Positions 1 through 11,871 of a DNA stretch of 64,000 nt are shown here, one piece after another. The DNA lies in the NCBI RefSeq assembly GCF_014905175.1, contig NC_057791.1, positions 2,604,001-2,668,000 on the forward strand, read 5' to 3'. Under the pieces are notes generated by a model. The model ran no database searches. It was not told where the DNA came from and was given only the letters and a program-made list of their open reading frames with translations. The DNA comes from Aphidius gifuensis. Its lineage: Eukaryota; Arthropoda; Insecta; Hymenoptera; Braconidae. The position numbers and the translations under genes are program-made. Position 1 is the stretch's first letter. Each line of letters opens with the position of its first letter.

Positions 1-2040
1 ATTTAAATAACAAATAAAAATAAAATAAAAAACTCTGTATAGTGGATATAAAAAAAATAATTAAAAAAAAAATGTCCAGTATCCAATTTGCATATTTATA
101 AAATCATATCAAATGTGTATGCATTTTTATGCAAAATTGCTCATTCAATTTTCTTGTAGTTAATAATTAAAATCCCCCAATTTTAAATCACCCCTCGAGT
201 AAATTTCAATGAGTAAATCCTTCACCAACATCATATATACAAGCACAAATTAATTTATCAATTTAAAAATATAAATTGTAACTAATTTTCATCAATTTAA
301 ATTCAATAATAAACTGATACAAAGTCACGATGACATATTCAATTGAATGATTTATAATTTTTGCTAATAATTCAGTTGAATGATTTTCACATAACGCACC
401 AGTTGCTTTTAATTAAATTCACTGATATTGCCCAAATAATATAACAACAATTAACTCGTAAATTAAATAACTAAAATTATCAAGTAGAACATTAAAAAAA
501 AAATCAATAACAACAACAACTCAATGGTATTTAAAACAACACAAACAGCTGATCAATATTAAATAAAAATTATTTTAAGTTGAAGAATATTTACTTTAAA
601 AAATAAAAGGATTTCTTGATTATTTTTTGTATTATTATAATTAAAAAAATATATATATTATCAAGTTAAAAATATATCCTAGTGGAAGATGCGGTTGTCG
701 AGGGTAAAGGGCATTTTTAAAAAAATATCATGTAAAACCGGTCGCTGGCCAAGAGCTGGTCGTCAGCTGACGAACCCAGCTGAATCTTGGAGAAAAGGAC
801 AGATATATTTCCAGCATTTTAAAATGAAAAATTTTAATAAAATTACATATTTATTATGTAATTTATTAATTTAAAAAATTTATTATATTTATAGTAATTA
901 ACTGACCTTGATATGTTAATGTTATAATATTAATAAACGTTGAATAACACTTAAAAACAATTTTTATAACTGAGCTAATACTTTTTTAAACCCACTCACA
1001 ATGGAATCTTCCAGCAGACTGAGTGAACCGGCGAGCTGTTCCTATCTGCGTGCACACCCACCATTAATCCATTGTAATAAACAATTTTAATATCAATAAT
1101 ATTATTTAATAATTTTAAATAAATACTATAATATTTATTTAATATTATTAAATGTTTATTTTTGGATTTTTATTAATTTTTTATACTATAGTTATTTGAT
1201 AAATTTTGTCATTTTAAATGCCGCTGTCAGTTGATAAGAACTGTCACTTTCTCAGAGAAAAATAAAAACAAAGTGTGTTTTTGTACTGACTGAGACATCT
1301 AACGAATTAAATTTGTACTATTTAATACAAGTGGTTTGAAATACACGCGCGCTCAGACCACCTGGTAACTGAGGGATCAATATAAATTATTTTTTTTTTT
1401 TTTTATATTCATAATAAATGATATAAACTAATTAATTATTTATAGCTTTTTTTATTTTGTCATTGAGTTTGTTTTTATTTATTTGGCAATTTATGTTGTA
1501 AAGTATTTAAATTTAAATCAAGAATAATATTTTTATATTTCACATGAAAGTGAATATTTATTATTTAAAAAAAAAATAAATTATTGTTTTTATTATTAAT
1601 TAAATTAAAAATTGTTCTGGTAATGATGTATTAGAATTTTTTAATACAACTTGTAGCCGGGAAACAACGAACGACCGATCGAATATTTTGAATTCTTTTT
1701 TTCTTTTAATTACGAAATTTTGTAATTTTTCATGAAGAAAAATTATTCACCTTTCGAATGTTTACCGAAGAGATTTCGATAAAATAACAACGTATGGGAG
1801 GTAGGGAAAATTGTTTTTTCAAAATAGCTATCAAGCTGTTTTATCATTCATCTTTTAACATTTTTTGAAAAATAAAGAACACAGAACAAAAAAAAGAAAA
1901 AAAGCTTACACAAAAATATACATGCACCCAAAGTACGAATAATTTAAAAAAATAAAAAAGGCTATTTTATTTTTAATAAATCCAAAAAACGTTAGATTGA
2001 ATAAATAAAAAATAAATAATTGCTAAATATATTGTATCGA
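1..2040. other. AT-rich region without an assignable gene
   Basis: The stretch is mostly A/T runs. Two GC-richer islands stand out, at about 690-790 and 1001-1076. The second can be read as a short open frame on either strand, and on the minus strand it ends in a good GTGAGT donor at about 1001. Neither island shows a recognisable protein domain. They could be exons or promoter pieces of a gene lying to the left of the window. I cannot support a gene model here. Confidence 0.5.
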
Positions 2041-2080
2041 GTCGCAAAATCCATAAAACGGAATTTGAATTGGAAACGAG

Positions 2081-2120
2081 AATGGCGGCATGGCGCGCTT
2101 TTATTATCAAATATGGCGGA
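2081..2120 (+). promoter_or_regulatory. Pair of ATGGCGG boxes
   Basis: Two copies of ATGGCGG lie about 30 bases apart (about 2082 and 2113), preceded by A-rich bases, in an otherwise A/T-only setting. The core resembles the YY1/Pleiohomeotic binding site, which is often found at TATA-less promoters. Further ATGGCG words recur in the minisatellite just downstream. Regulatory function is inferred from the motif only. Confidence 0.3.
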
Positions 2121-2206
2121 CTGATAGACGCTACCTATCAGCGAATTCAAGCAGCAAAATTTAATTTTTTTTTTTTTTCTCCCACCACTATTTTTGCGAG
2201 AGAGGG

Positions 2207-2850
2207 GTAAAAAAAAAAAAAAACTAATTTATTAATAATAATAATAAAATTATTATTATAAAAATCCGAGATTGTTGTTAATAAAAATATTTATTAAAAA
2301 ATAAAAAAATTTCGCTAATTGATATTAACGAATTATTTATTTCAACAAAAAAAAAAAAAAATCGAGTCGAAAAAATAAAACGTAAATCGATGATTTTGAA
2401 CTAATGGCGTCGGTGTGGGTCGACTGACGAGAGAGAAAAGAAATAAAAAAAAAAAAAAAGAAACAAAACAATTTATTAATAATAAAAATATTATTAAAAA
2501 AATTCAAAATCGTTGTTAATAAAAAAATTTCACCAATTATTATTGACGAATATTTTATTTATCAATAAAAAAAAAAATACAACGTAAAATTGATGATTTT
2601 GGACTAATGGCATCGGCTGCCGTTGCCCGGCAAGACGAGAAAAAAAAAAAAAATCAATTAATTAATAATAACAAAAATATTATTAAAAAATTGGAAATCG
2701 CTGTTAAAAAAATATTTATTAAAAAATAAATAAATTTCGCAGAGTATTATTGACGAATTATTTATTTATAAATAAAAAAAAAAAATACAACGTAAAATTG
2801 ACGATTTTGGACGAATGGCGTCGGTTGCCGTTGCCCGGCAAGAGACGAGA
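2207..2850 (+). repeat. Three-copy minisatellite, units about 205-230 bp
   Basis: Three consecutive units share the same order: an A-run, an AT-rich TTATTAATAATAA stretch, a TTATTGACGAATT-like stretch, a second A-run, then ACGTAAA, GATGATTTTG and ATGGC(G/A)TCGG. They end in GACGAGA at about 2437, 2640 and 2850. The ATGs of the terminal GC-rich block are at 2404, 2607 and 2815, so the spacing is 203 and 208 bases. Units 2 and 3 share the word GCCGTTGCCCGGCAAGA; unit 1 is more diverged. The ATG-containing block is not a convincing coding start because unit 1 hits a stop after seven codons. Confidence 0.75.
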
Positions 2851-3362
2851 AATAGAAAAAAAAAAAAATTATTCACCGTGTTTTTTCGGCAACCCATTAA
2901 TGTTAATTGTTAAAAATATTAATTAAAAAAAAGGAGTAAAAACAAACACAAATAATAAGTAATAATTTGAGTAACAAAACAAATGAATGAAATAAATAAA
3001 TTTTCAACTAATGATTGACGGCCATTTTACGTGCCGAATATACGACGCCATAAAAAATTAATATTATAAAATTAAAAAATAACACGATAAATAATTAATT
3101 AGTTGAAAATTTATTTATAAATGAATATTAAATAATAATAATGATGTATGAAAAAACACAATACCATAATAACAGCAAAAATAAATAAAAAAGCAGGAAC
3201 AGAAAAAAAGCAGCTACATTTTTCGGGAGCCTACACCACACTGAGAGAAATGTACAAAAAAAAAAGACGGACGACAAAAAGTACGTCCGCACGCTACGAA
3301 GTTGTCCACACTACTGCACACCCCCGCAGCTTACCGAGTCGTCGAGTCTCTCTAGTGGCGCT
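2851..3362. other. Spacer with a GC-richer block before the gene array
   Basis: The first 380 bases are AT-rich. From about 3220 to 3362 the composition becomes GC-richer. Read on the minus strand, this block contains a plausible splice donor (CTCG followed by GTAAGC), so it could be a non-coding first exon or promoter of a gene running left. The + strand reading frame through it has no recognisable domain and is probably not a gene. The block stops abruptly where array-specific sequence begins. Confidence 0.35.
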
Positions 3363-3423
3363 GTTAGTTTAAATTTTCGGTGATCTCAGGACGTGAAAAA
3401 AAAAAAAATAATATACTACCACG

Positions 3424-4368
3424 ATGTTACCATTGGCGAATAAAAAGATTAGTTAAAAAAATAAATTCAAACTTAAATTATTTTTATTATGTTAATATCA
3501 CTATTTTCATAATTTAAGATATATGATAAAATTGAAAAAATATAAAACCCTGGACTTATTAATAAGCTATTCATGACTTTACTAATTTTTTTATAGATAA
3601 AACCCAATAAAACTTACTCCTTTTTTTACTATTATGTGTCTTGGTAAATGTATCTCACTTTATGGTGCTGTAAGTATATAAAATGAATAATATTTTTTTG
3701 ACTGAATTTAAAATTTAGTTAACAATTAATAACAACACCACACTAAAAAATTAATCTTTTTACTCAAGTAATTGGTGGTCAATATGGTCAGGTGATACAC
3801 CCAAAAGGTGACAATGACCCAATAGAGCCTAATATGATATTGCTGTCTTTGACAGATATGACTGTCAGAGATAAAGTGGTTTTCGTGGTTTTGATAAGCC
3901 TGCTCTTTTTTGCGCATTTAATAGGTTTGATTAGTATGATCGAGGTTAGTTCAAGGAAAAGCAAAATTACGATAATTTAATTATTTTTATTTATGATACA
4001 TATTTTTTTTTTAATTGATAATTCATTTTTCTTTATTTCTAGAAATGGGGTGTAGGCTTAATATTTTATTTCCTAGTCCGTTTGGGCGAGACATGCATAT
4101 ATGTTTTTCTTGGTGGATAGGTGTAATTACCAATCATATGAAGTCACATGTTATGTCACAATTTGTATTGGAATGGTATTGCTTCTTTGCTTTCTGTATG
4201 TTGAAATAATCATGTTGAATTTTATTTAATTATTTTTTTTATTACTAATAGTACTCAGTCGTTAAGTTCAAGAATGTGTTTTTGTTTTTTTTTTTAGTTA
4301 TCCAATTCATGTCTGCAGTTTTGATACTTCTAGTAACAGTTCAAGTCATAAAATGTAAAAAAGAATAA
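3424..4368 (+). pseudogene. Array copy 1, broken four-TM gene
   Basis: This copy matches the intact copies over all five exons but cannot make the protein. The exon 1 donor after 3447 reads ATTAGT instead of GTTAGT. Exon 2 is frameshifted by changes in its middle (about 3620-3640). About 36 bases are missing at about 3764, removing the exon 3 acceptor and the first ten or so codons of the first membrane segment. Exon 4 carries a two-base insertion near 4095 that leads to a stop. Exon 5 is still intact and ends in the family tail with Lys at -3 and -5. It lacks the upstream block, so it is the degraded edge of the array. Confidence 0.85.
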
Positions 4369-4776
4369 GTGTCTGGAATAATTACCGAAGTCCATGCTTA
4401 TTGAGCGAGCATTATTTACAACAAAAAGAAAATTTAAGCGCAACAAAAATGAAAATAAAAATATATGTATATTGAAAATTATAAAAAGTATATAGTATTT
4501 TATGAAGACAATAATAATATAATTATTATTTTAATTTTAAATCGAAATAAAAAATACAATTTTGCTAGCAACTTTCTAGTAGTGGATTTCTGCTATAAAT
4601 TGTTTACTGGTGTTTATTTAATATTAAAAAAAAAATTATTCATATATATCCGTTAAATTTGAATATATACGTTGAAATGGTCTCAAACAAATCAATTACT
4701 TAATTTTCATTATTTATTAAAGTGTTATAAGAGTTTGATTATTAGATTTATATTCTTCTGATTAACACAAAAACAT

Positions 4777-4975
4777 ATGATGGTGTGTTTGACCATTGCA
4801 GTTGTAAAAATGGTCAGACATCTTGGTTTTTCAGAGAGAAAACTAATTTTTCTTTTTAATGCGCAACGCAGTGCATTGTGCACTGGCTTGTGTATCTCGT
4901 TCTCTAAGGCAAATGTCAATCCCAATCAGCTGAGTGCATGTAAACAGTATATAAAATTTACCTCGTACTTGTTGC
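4777..4975 (+). promoter_or_regulatory. Conserved upstream block of array copy 2
   Basis: Contains the perfect dyad CAGTGCA-TTG-TGCACTG at 4869-4885, a CAGCTG E-box-like word at about 4927, and TATATAAA at 4948-4955, 63 bases after the dyad. The same arrangement precedes other copies. The conservation between copies is visible; promoter function is inferred. Confidence 0.5.
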
Positions 4976-5180
4976 TATAAACACGTAGTCTTATCAATTT
5001 CAATGAAATTATTATAATAATTAAGTTTACAAATTATTTATAAACTCTATTTATTTCAGTTGTATATGTATAATTATCAGTCTTTTAATTTTATATTAAT
5101 ACTGAGGAAGTTTAAATTTTCGGTGATCTCAGGGCGTGCAAAAAAAAATTTGATATTATATTATTATATATACTACCACG

Positions 5181-6150
5181 ATGTTACCATTGACAAATAA
5201 AGAGGTTAGTTAAAAAAATGAATTTAAAGTTCAATTATCTTTATTATATGTTAATATCACTATTTTCATAATATACAATATATGATATTAATATGCAAAA
5301 TCGAAAAAATATAAAACCTTGGTTTTATCGATTAGCTATTCATGACTTCATTAATTTTCTTATAGCTAAAACCCAAGAATACTTACAACTACTCTACTAT
5401 TATGTGTGCTGGTAAATATGTCTCATTGCATGGTGTTGTAAGTATATAAAATGAATAATATTTTTTTGACTGAATTTAAAATTTAGTTAACAATCAATAA
5501 CAACAACACCACACTAAAAAATTATTATTTTCACTATTTAGATTTCAACTCTGTTGTTACCATTGACGATACAAGTAATTGGTGGTCAATATGGTGAGTT
5601 GATACACCCGAAGACTGAATATGACCCAATAGAGCCTAATATAAAAATACTGTCTTTGACAGATATGACTGTCTTACATGAAGTGGTTCTAATAAGCCTG
5701 CTCTTTTTTGCGCATTTAATAGGTTTGATTAGTGTGATCAAGGTTAGTTGAGAGAAAAGCAAAATTACGATAATTTAATTTCTTTTGTTTATGATACATA
5801 TTATTTTTTTAAATTGATAATTTATTTCTCTATATTTCTAGAAATGGGGAATAGGCTTAGTATTTTATTTTCTGGTCCGTGGAGGAGAGTTATGCCTATC
5901 TTTTACTTGGTTCATAAGTGTAACTAACAATAGTATCAAGTCTCATGTTATGTCACAATTTGAATTGGGATGGTATTGCTTATTTGCTTTAGGTATGTTT
6001 AAATAATTATCTTGTTTTATTTTTTTTACCAATAGTACTCAACCATGAAGTTAACAAATGGTTTTTTTTTTTTTAGTTATCGAATTCATATCTTCAGTTT
6101 TGGTACTTGCAGTAACAGTTCAAGTCCTAAAATGCAAGAAGAAGGAATGA
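5181..6150 (+). CDS. Array copy 2: four-TM protein of unknown family (173 aa)
   Basis: Exons 5181-5204, 5366-5437, 5542-5742, 5842-5992 and 6077-6150 join in frame to 173 codons plus stop. Predicted membrane segments lie at about residues 31-50, 78-98, 101-126 and 144-166. The N-terminus is short and polar, and a Lys-Lys pair sits between segments 2 and 3. Segment 3 holds an Arg-x2-Glu pair (VRGGE). The loop before segment 4 has IKSHVMSQ. The tail ends KKKE, a dilysine KKxx signal that in other proteins recruits COPI for return to the ER. With an even number of segments both ends should be cytosolic, which suits that signal. I do not recognise the family. The start is the first ATG, set by exon 1 and conserved in all copies. 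Confidence 0.75.
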
Positions 6151-6639
6151 GTGTCTGGAATAATTACCAGAAATCATGCTTATTAAGCGGGTATTATTTA
6201 CAACAAAAAAAAAATTTAAGCGCAACAAAAATAAAATAAAAAAATATATCTACTAAAAATTATAAAAAGTATATAGTATTTTATAAGGACAATAGTAATA
6301 TAATTATTATTGTAATTATAAATCGAATTAAAATACAATTTTTCTAGCAACTTTCTAGTAGTGAATTTCTTCTATAAATTGTTTACTGGTGTTTATTTAA
6401 TAGTCAAAAAAAAAAAAAACTATTCCAAACAATATCTACGTTAATGGTCTCAAACAAATCGATTGCTTAATTTTCATTATTTATTAAGGTGTTAGAATAA
6501 TTATTAAAATGTCTTTGAAAATCATGTATACTAAATACTTCATCATTTAAAGTAAAAAAGTTAATAATTGAATTTTGTCTAAGTTTGATTATTAGATTTT
6601 ATTTTTTGATAATTATTTAATGAACACAAAAACATATGA

Positions 6640-6850
6640 TGGGATGTTTTCGACCATTGCAGTTGTGAAAATGGTCTGACATCTTGGTTTTGCTGAGAGA
6701 AAACTAATTTTTTTTTCAATGCGCAACGCAGTGCATTGTGCACTGGCTTGTGTGTCTCTTTCTCTAAGGCAAATGTCAATCCCAATCAGCTGAGTGCATG
6801 TAAACAGTACATATATAAAATTTATCTCAGACCTGTAGCTATAAACACGT
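6640..6850 (+). promoter_or_regulatory. Conserved upstream block of array copy 3
   Basis: Same block as before copy 2: dyad CAGTGCA-TTG-TGCACTG at 6729-6745 and TATATAAA at 6812-6819. A further shared stretch with the word GGTGCATATAAAATTAGC follows at about 7009 and is also found before copies 4 and 6. Confidence 0.5.
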
Positions 6851-7144
6851 GGTCTTGTCATTTTCAATGAAATTATTATAATAATTAAGATTACAAATTA
6901 TTTATAAACTTTACTTATTTCAGTTGTACATATGTATATAATTTAATTATCAGTCTGAATTTTAAAATCATTTAAAAACATCCCTAATCGAACAGTCGGT
7001 GTGAGTTGGGTGCATATAAAATTAGCAATAATCATCAGTTTTTTGGTATAATTATCAGTCTTTTAATTTTATATTAATACTGAAGAAGTTTAAATTTTCG
7101 GTGATCTCAGGGCGTGAAAAAAAAAAAATTAATATACTACCGCG

Positions 7145-8100
7145 ATGTTACCATTGACAAATAAAGAGGTTAATTAAAAAAATAAATTCAAACTTAAATT
7201 ATTTTTATTATGTTAATATCACCATTTTCATAATTTAAGATATATGATAAAATTAAAAAATTTAAAACCCTGGATTTATTAATAAGCTATTCATGACTTT
7301 ACTAATTTTTTTATAGATAAAACCCAATAAAACTTACAACTACTCTACTATTATATGTGCCGGTAAATATGTCTCATTTTATGGCGCTGTAAGTATATAA
7401 AATGAATAATATTTTTTTGACTGAATTTAAAATTTAGTTAACAGTTAATAACAACACCACACTGAAAAATTAATCTTTTTACTATTTAGATTTCAACTCT
7501 GTTGTTACCATTAACGGTTCAAGTAATTGGTGGTCAATATGGTCAGGTGATACACCCAAAAGGTGACAATGACCCAATAGAGCCTAATATGATATTGCTG
7601 TCTTTGACAGATATGACTGTCTTACATGAAGTGGTTCTGATAAGCCTGCTCTTTTTTGCGCATTTAATAGGTTTGATTAGTGTGATCAAGGTTAGTTCAA
7701 AGAAAAGCAAAACTACGATAATTATTTTTATTTATGATAAATATTATTTTTTTAAATTGATAATTCATTTTTCTTAATTTCTAGAAATGGGGTGTAGGCT
7801 TAATATTTTATTTCCTGGTCCATATAGGCGAGACATGCATATCTTTTTCTTGGTGGATAAGTGTAATTACCAATCATATGAAGTCTCATGTTATGTCACA
7901 ATTTGTATTGGGATGGTATTGCTTCTTTGCTTTCTGTATGTTGAAATAATCATGTTGAGTTTTATTTTTTTTATTACTAATAGTACTCAGTCGTTAAGTT
8001 CAAGAATGTGTTTTTGTTTTTTTTTTTAGTTATCCAATTCATGTCTGCAGTTTTGGTACTTCTAGTGACAGTTCAAGTCGTAAAATGTAAAAAAGAATAA
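7145..8100 (+). CDS. Array copy 3: four-TM protein of unknown family (172 aa)
   Basis: Exons 7145-7168, 7317-7388, 7490-7690, 7785-7935 and 8030-8100 join in frame. It is closest to pseudogene copy 1: both share the loop word HPKGDNDPIEPN between membrane segments 1 and 2. Segment 3 has His in place of the usual Arg (VHIGE). The loop before segment 4 reads MKSHVMSQ, and the tail is VVKCKKE, with Lys at -3 and -5. The exon 1 donor is GTTAAT, weaker than the GTTAGT of its relatives. Larger single-frame readings across exons 4 and 5 exist but are in the wrong frame for the family. Confidence 0.75.
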
Positions 8101-8579
8101 GTGTCTGGAATAATTACCGAAGATCATGCTTATTGAGCGAGCATTATTTACAACAAAAAGAAAATTTAAGCGCAACAAAAATGAAATAAAAATATATGTA
8201 TATTGAAAATTATAAAAAGTATATAGTATTTTATAAAGACAATAGTAATATTATTATTATCGTAATTTTAAATCGAAATAAAAAATACAATTTTTCTAGC
8301 AACTTTCTAGTTGTGAATTTCTGCTATAAATCGTTTACTGGTGTTTATTTAATAGTCAACAAAAATAATTATTCTGGAGAATATACATATACGTTAATGG
8401 TCTCAAACAAATCGATTACTTAATTTTCATTATTTATTAAGATTTTATAATAATTATAAAAATGTCTTTTAATATCATGTACTAAATATTTCATCATTTA
8501 AAGCAAAAAAATAAATAAATAAATTTTGTTTTGGAGATTGATTATTGGATTGATATTTATTTAATGAACACAAAAACAT

Positions 8580-8790
8580 ATGATGGTGTTTTCGACCATT
8601 GCAGTTGTAAAAATGGTCGGACGTCTTGGTTTTTCTGAAAAAACTAATTTATTTTTTTAATGCGCAACGCAGTGCATTGTGCACTGGTTCGTGTGTCTCT
8701 TTCTCTAAGGCAAATGTCATCCCAATCAGCTGAGTGCATATAAACAATATATAAAATTTATCTCGTACCTGTTGCTATAAACACGTGGTC
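8580..8790 (+). promoter_or_regulatory. Conserved upstream block of array copy 4
   Basis: Dyad CAGTGCA-TTG-TGCACTG at 8670-8686 and TATATAAA at 8748-8755. It differs from the copy 2 block by a few substitutions, including GGTTCG after the dyad. Confidence 0.5.
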
Positions 8791-9071
8791 TTGTCATTTT
8801 CAATGAAATTATCATAATAATAAGATTACAAATTATTTATAAACTCTACTTATTTCAAGTGTATATATAATATAATTTAATTATCAGTCTTTGAATTTTA
8901 TAATCACTTAGAAAAATTTCTAATGGAACAGTCAGTGTCAGTTGGGTGCATATAAAATTAGCAATAATCATCAGTTTTTTAATATAATTATCAGTTTTTG
9001 AATTTTATGATTACAAAAAAGTTGATATTATCGGTGATATCAGGGAGTGGAAAAAATTTGATATTACCACG

Positions 9072-10049
9072 ATGTTATTACCATTGACACATCAAAAGGT
9101 TAGTTAATAAAAATAATTTAAATTTAAATTATCTTCTTTGCTTATATTAAAACTTATAATTCGAAAATTAAAAGGCTATTCTACTATTTACACGTAAAAT
9201 CAAAAAAATAGATGAAATCTGGCATTCATCAATCAGCTGTTCATGATTTTATTATTTTTTTATAGGCGCAGGACGAAATACCACGTCACAGTAGGGTTTG
9301 CTGCTTCAGTACTTATGCATTTGCTAAATTTGTCACACTGTATAGCCTTGTAAGTATAATAAAATACACATGTTCTTTTGACCAAATTTAAACTTGAGTT
9401 AACAGTCAATAACAACAACAGCATACTAAAGAATGAATCTTTTTGGTATTTAGATTTCAACTGTGTTGTTACCATTAACGGTACAAGTAATTGGTGGTCA
9501 ATATGGTGTGCTTATATACCCCACCGAAGGCGGTCTTAAAAAACTCTTTACTTTCACAGATGTGCCTGCCGCAGTTGAGGCTATTCCGATAACCCTGCTC
9601 GCCCTTGTGCATTTATTTGGTTTTATTAGTGTGCTTAAGGTTGGTTGATAAAAAAGCAAAATTATATGATAATTTGATTTTTTTTATTTAAGAAGATACA
9701 AATAATTTTATTAATTGATAATTTTGATATCTTTAATTTTAGAAATGGACTCAATACATATTACTTTATTTTGTTGCCCGTGCAGTAGAAGTGCTTTTCT
9801 TTTTTTTTTGGTTGGTTAGTGTAGGTGCAGAAGAAAGTATCAAGTCTCATGTGATGTCACAATATTTATTGAAATGGTGTTCCGCCTTTTCTTTCCGTAC
9901 GTTGAACTAATATTTTTGAGTTTTATTTTTTACTAATAATTTTCAGCGGTCAAGTTAAAAAATATTTTTTTTTTTTAGTGAACGCACTCTTCTCTCTATA
10001 TGTAATACTTGCAATGGCAATCGAAGCAGACAAAGACAAGGACGAATAA
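9072..10049 (+). CDS. Array copy 4: four-TM protein, divergent subfamily B (173 aa)
   Basis: Exons 9072-9098, 9266-9349, 9454-9639, 9743-9896 and 9979-10049 join in frame. It starts MLLPLTHQK, and exon 2 is longer (28 codons, with a Cys-Cys pair) than in subfamily A. The first loop is shorter and different (YPTEGGLKK, then FTFTDVPAAVE), while segment 1 keeps LLPLTVQVIGGQYG. Segment 3 has ARAVE and a run of Phe. The segment 4 loop keeps IKSHVMSQ. The tail is acidic (KDKDE) but still has Lys at -3 and -5. It is nearly identical in plan to copy 6, so the two arose by a duplication that skipped over copy 5. Confidence 0.75.
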
Positions 10050-10529
10050 GTGTCGAGTTACCAAGGATCATGCTTATTTAGCGATCATCGTTTACAACAA
10101 AAAACATTTAAACGTAACAAAAATAAAATGAAAATATATTTATATATTAAAAATTATCGAAAGTATAAATAGTATTTTATAAGGACGATAGTAATAAAAT
10201 TATTATTGTGATTATAAATCGAATTAAATACAAATTTTTCTAGCAAATCTCTATAGTAGTGAATTTCTGCTAGAAATATTTTACTGGTGTTTATTTAATA
10301 GTCAAAAAAAAAAAAAACTATTTTAGAGAATATATACGTTAATGATCTGAAAAAAATCGATTGCTTAATCTTCATTATTTATTATGGTGTTATAATAATT
10401 ATTAATATTTTTTTCAATATCATGTGCTAAATATTTCATCATTTAAAGCAAAAAAATAAGTAAATAAATTTTGTTTTGGAGATTGATTATTGGATTGATA
10501 TTTATATCTAATGAACACGAAAACATATG

Positions 10530-10740
10530 ATGGTGTTTTTGACCATTGCAGTTGTGAAAATGGTCAGACATCTTGGTTTTTCTGCGAGAAAACTAATTTT
10601 TATTTTTAATGCGCAACTTAGTGCATTGTGCACTGGTTCGTGTGTCTCTTTCTCTAAGGCAAATGTCATCCCAATCAGCTGAGTGCATATAAACAGTATA
10701 TAAAATTATATCTCGTACCTGTTGCTATAAACACGTAGTC
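10530..10740 (+). promoter_or_regulatory. Conserved upstream block of array copy 5
   Basis: The dyad is shortened by one pair here (AGTGCA-TTG-TGCACT at 10620-10634, because C is changed to T at the outer base). TATATAAA is at 10697-10704. Only about 150 bases separate the TATA-like box from the ATG, the shortest distance in the array. Confidence 0.45.
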
Positions 10741-10845
10741 TTGTTATTTTCAATAAAATATTATCAGTCTTTGAATTTTATAATCACATGAAAAGTTTGA
10801 ATTTTCGAGGATCTCAGGTGCGAAAAAAAGTTCGATATTACCACA

Positions 10846-11769
10846 ATGATACCATTGACAAATAAAGAGGTTAGTCGAAAAATTTTCATCATATTAATTA
10901 ATATCGCATAATTTAAGAGAAAATTAAAAAAATATAAAACCTTGGATTTATCAATAAGCCCTTCATGGCTTTATTAATTTTTTTATAGATAAAACCCAAG
11001 AATCCTTTCTGCCACTCCACTCTTATGTGGGCTGGTAAATATGCCTCACTTCATGGCGCTGTAAGTATATATAGAATGAATAATATTTTTTCGGTTGAAT
11101 TTAAAATTTAGTTAACAGTCAATTAAATCAACACCACACTAAAAAAGTTAATCTTTTTACTATTTAGGTTACAACTCTGTTGTTACCACTAACGGTACAA
11201 GTAATTGGTGGCCAATATGGTGAGGTGATCAACCCGAACAATGATCCTCACTCAAAAGAGCCTGATGTGAAAATACTGTCTTTGACAGATATGACTTTGC
11301 TACATGAAGCGGTTCTGATAAGCCTGCTCTTTTTTGCGCATTTGATAGGTTTTTTCAGTGTGCTTAAGGTTAGTTTAAAAAAAAGCAAAATTATGATGAT
11401 TTGATTTTTTTTATTTATGATACATATTATTTTTTTTAATCGATAATTTATTTTCTTCAATTCTAGAAATGGGTTGTAGGTTTACTATTTTATTCTTTGG
11501 TCCGTTTGGGCGAGACATGCCTATCTTTATCTTGGTTGGGAAGTGTCACTAACAATAGTATCAAGTCTCATGTTATGTCACAATTTGTATTGGGATGGTA
11601 TTGCTTCTTTCCTATCGGTATGTTTAAATAATTATCTTGTTTTATTTTTTTTTTACCAATAGTACTCAGCCATTAAGTTAACAAATGTTTTTTTTTAGTT
11701 ATCGAATTCTTAACTTCAGCCTTAGTACTTTCAGTGACAGTTCGAGTCATTAAATGTAAGAAAGAATAA
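10846..11769 (+). CDS. Array copy 5: four-TM protein, subfamily A (172 aa)
   Basis: Exons 10846-10869, 10989-11060, 11168-11368, 11467-11617 and 11699-11769 join in frame. The start reads MIPLTNKE. Exon 2 encodes IKPKNPFCHSTLMWAGKYAS, similar in length to copies 2 and 3. The first loop differs from them (NPNNDPHSKEPD) but returns to ILSLTDM before segment 2. Segment 3 has VRLGE, the next loop SIKSHVMSQ, and the tail VIKCKKE with Lys at -3 and -5. A relic exon 4 at about 19905 is most like this copy. A MITE-like element is inserted about 100 bases downstream of the stop. Confidence 0.75.
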
Positions 11770-11871
11770 GAGTCTGAAAAAGTTACACCGAAGATCATGC
11801 TTATTTAGCGAGCATTATTTTTAACAAAAGAAATTTGAAAGCAACGAAAATAATATGAAAATATATATATA

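Noticed and set aside
689..874. Open frame of 61 codons starting MRLSRVKG
   Set aside because: No domain, decays into A/T-rich codons, and a donor-like GTAAAG lies within it; not supportable as a gene.
3148..3372. Open frame of 74 codons, Lys/Arg-rich, ending just before the array
   Set aside because: Composition follows the A-rich DNA, no domain, and it ends at the array border; more likely promoter or UTR.
7787..8029. 80-codon frame over exon 4 of array copy 3
   Set aside because: It is a shifted reading of exon 4 running through an intron. The family frame is open, joins with correct phase and is shared by all copies.
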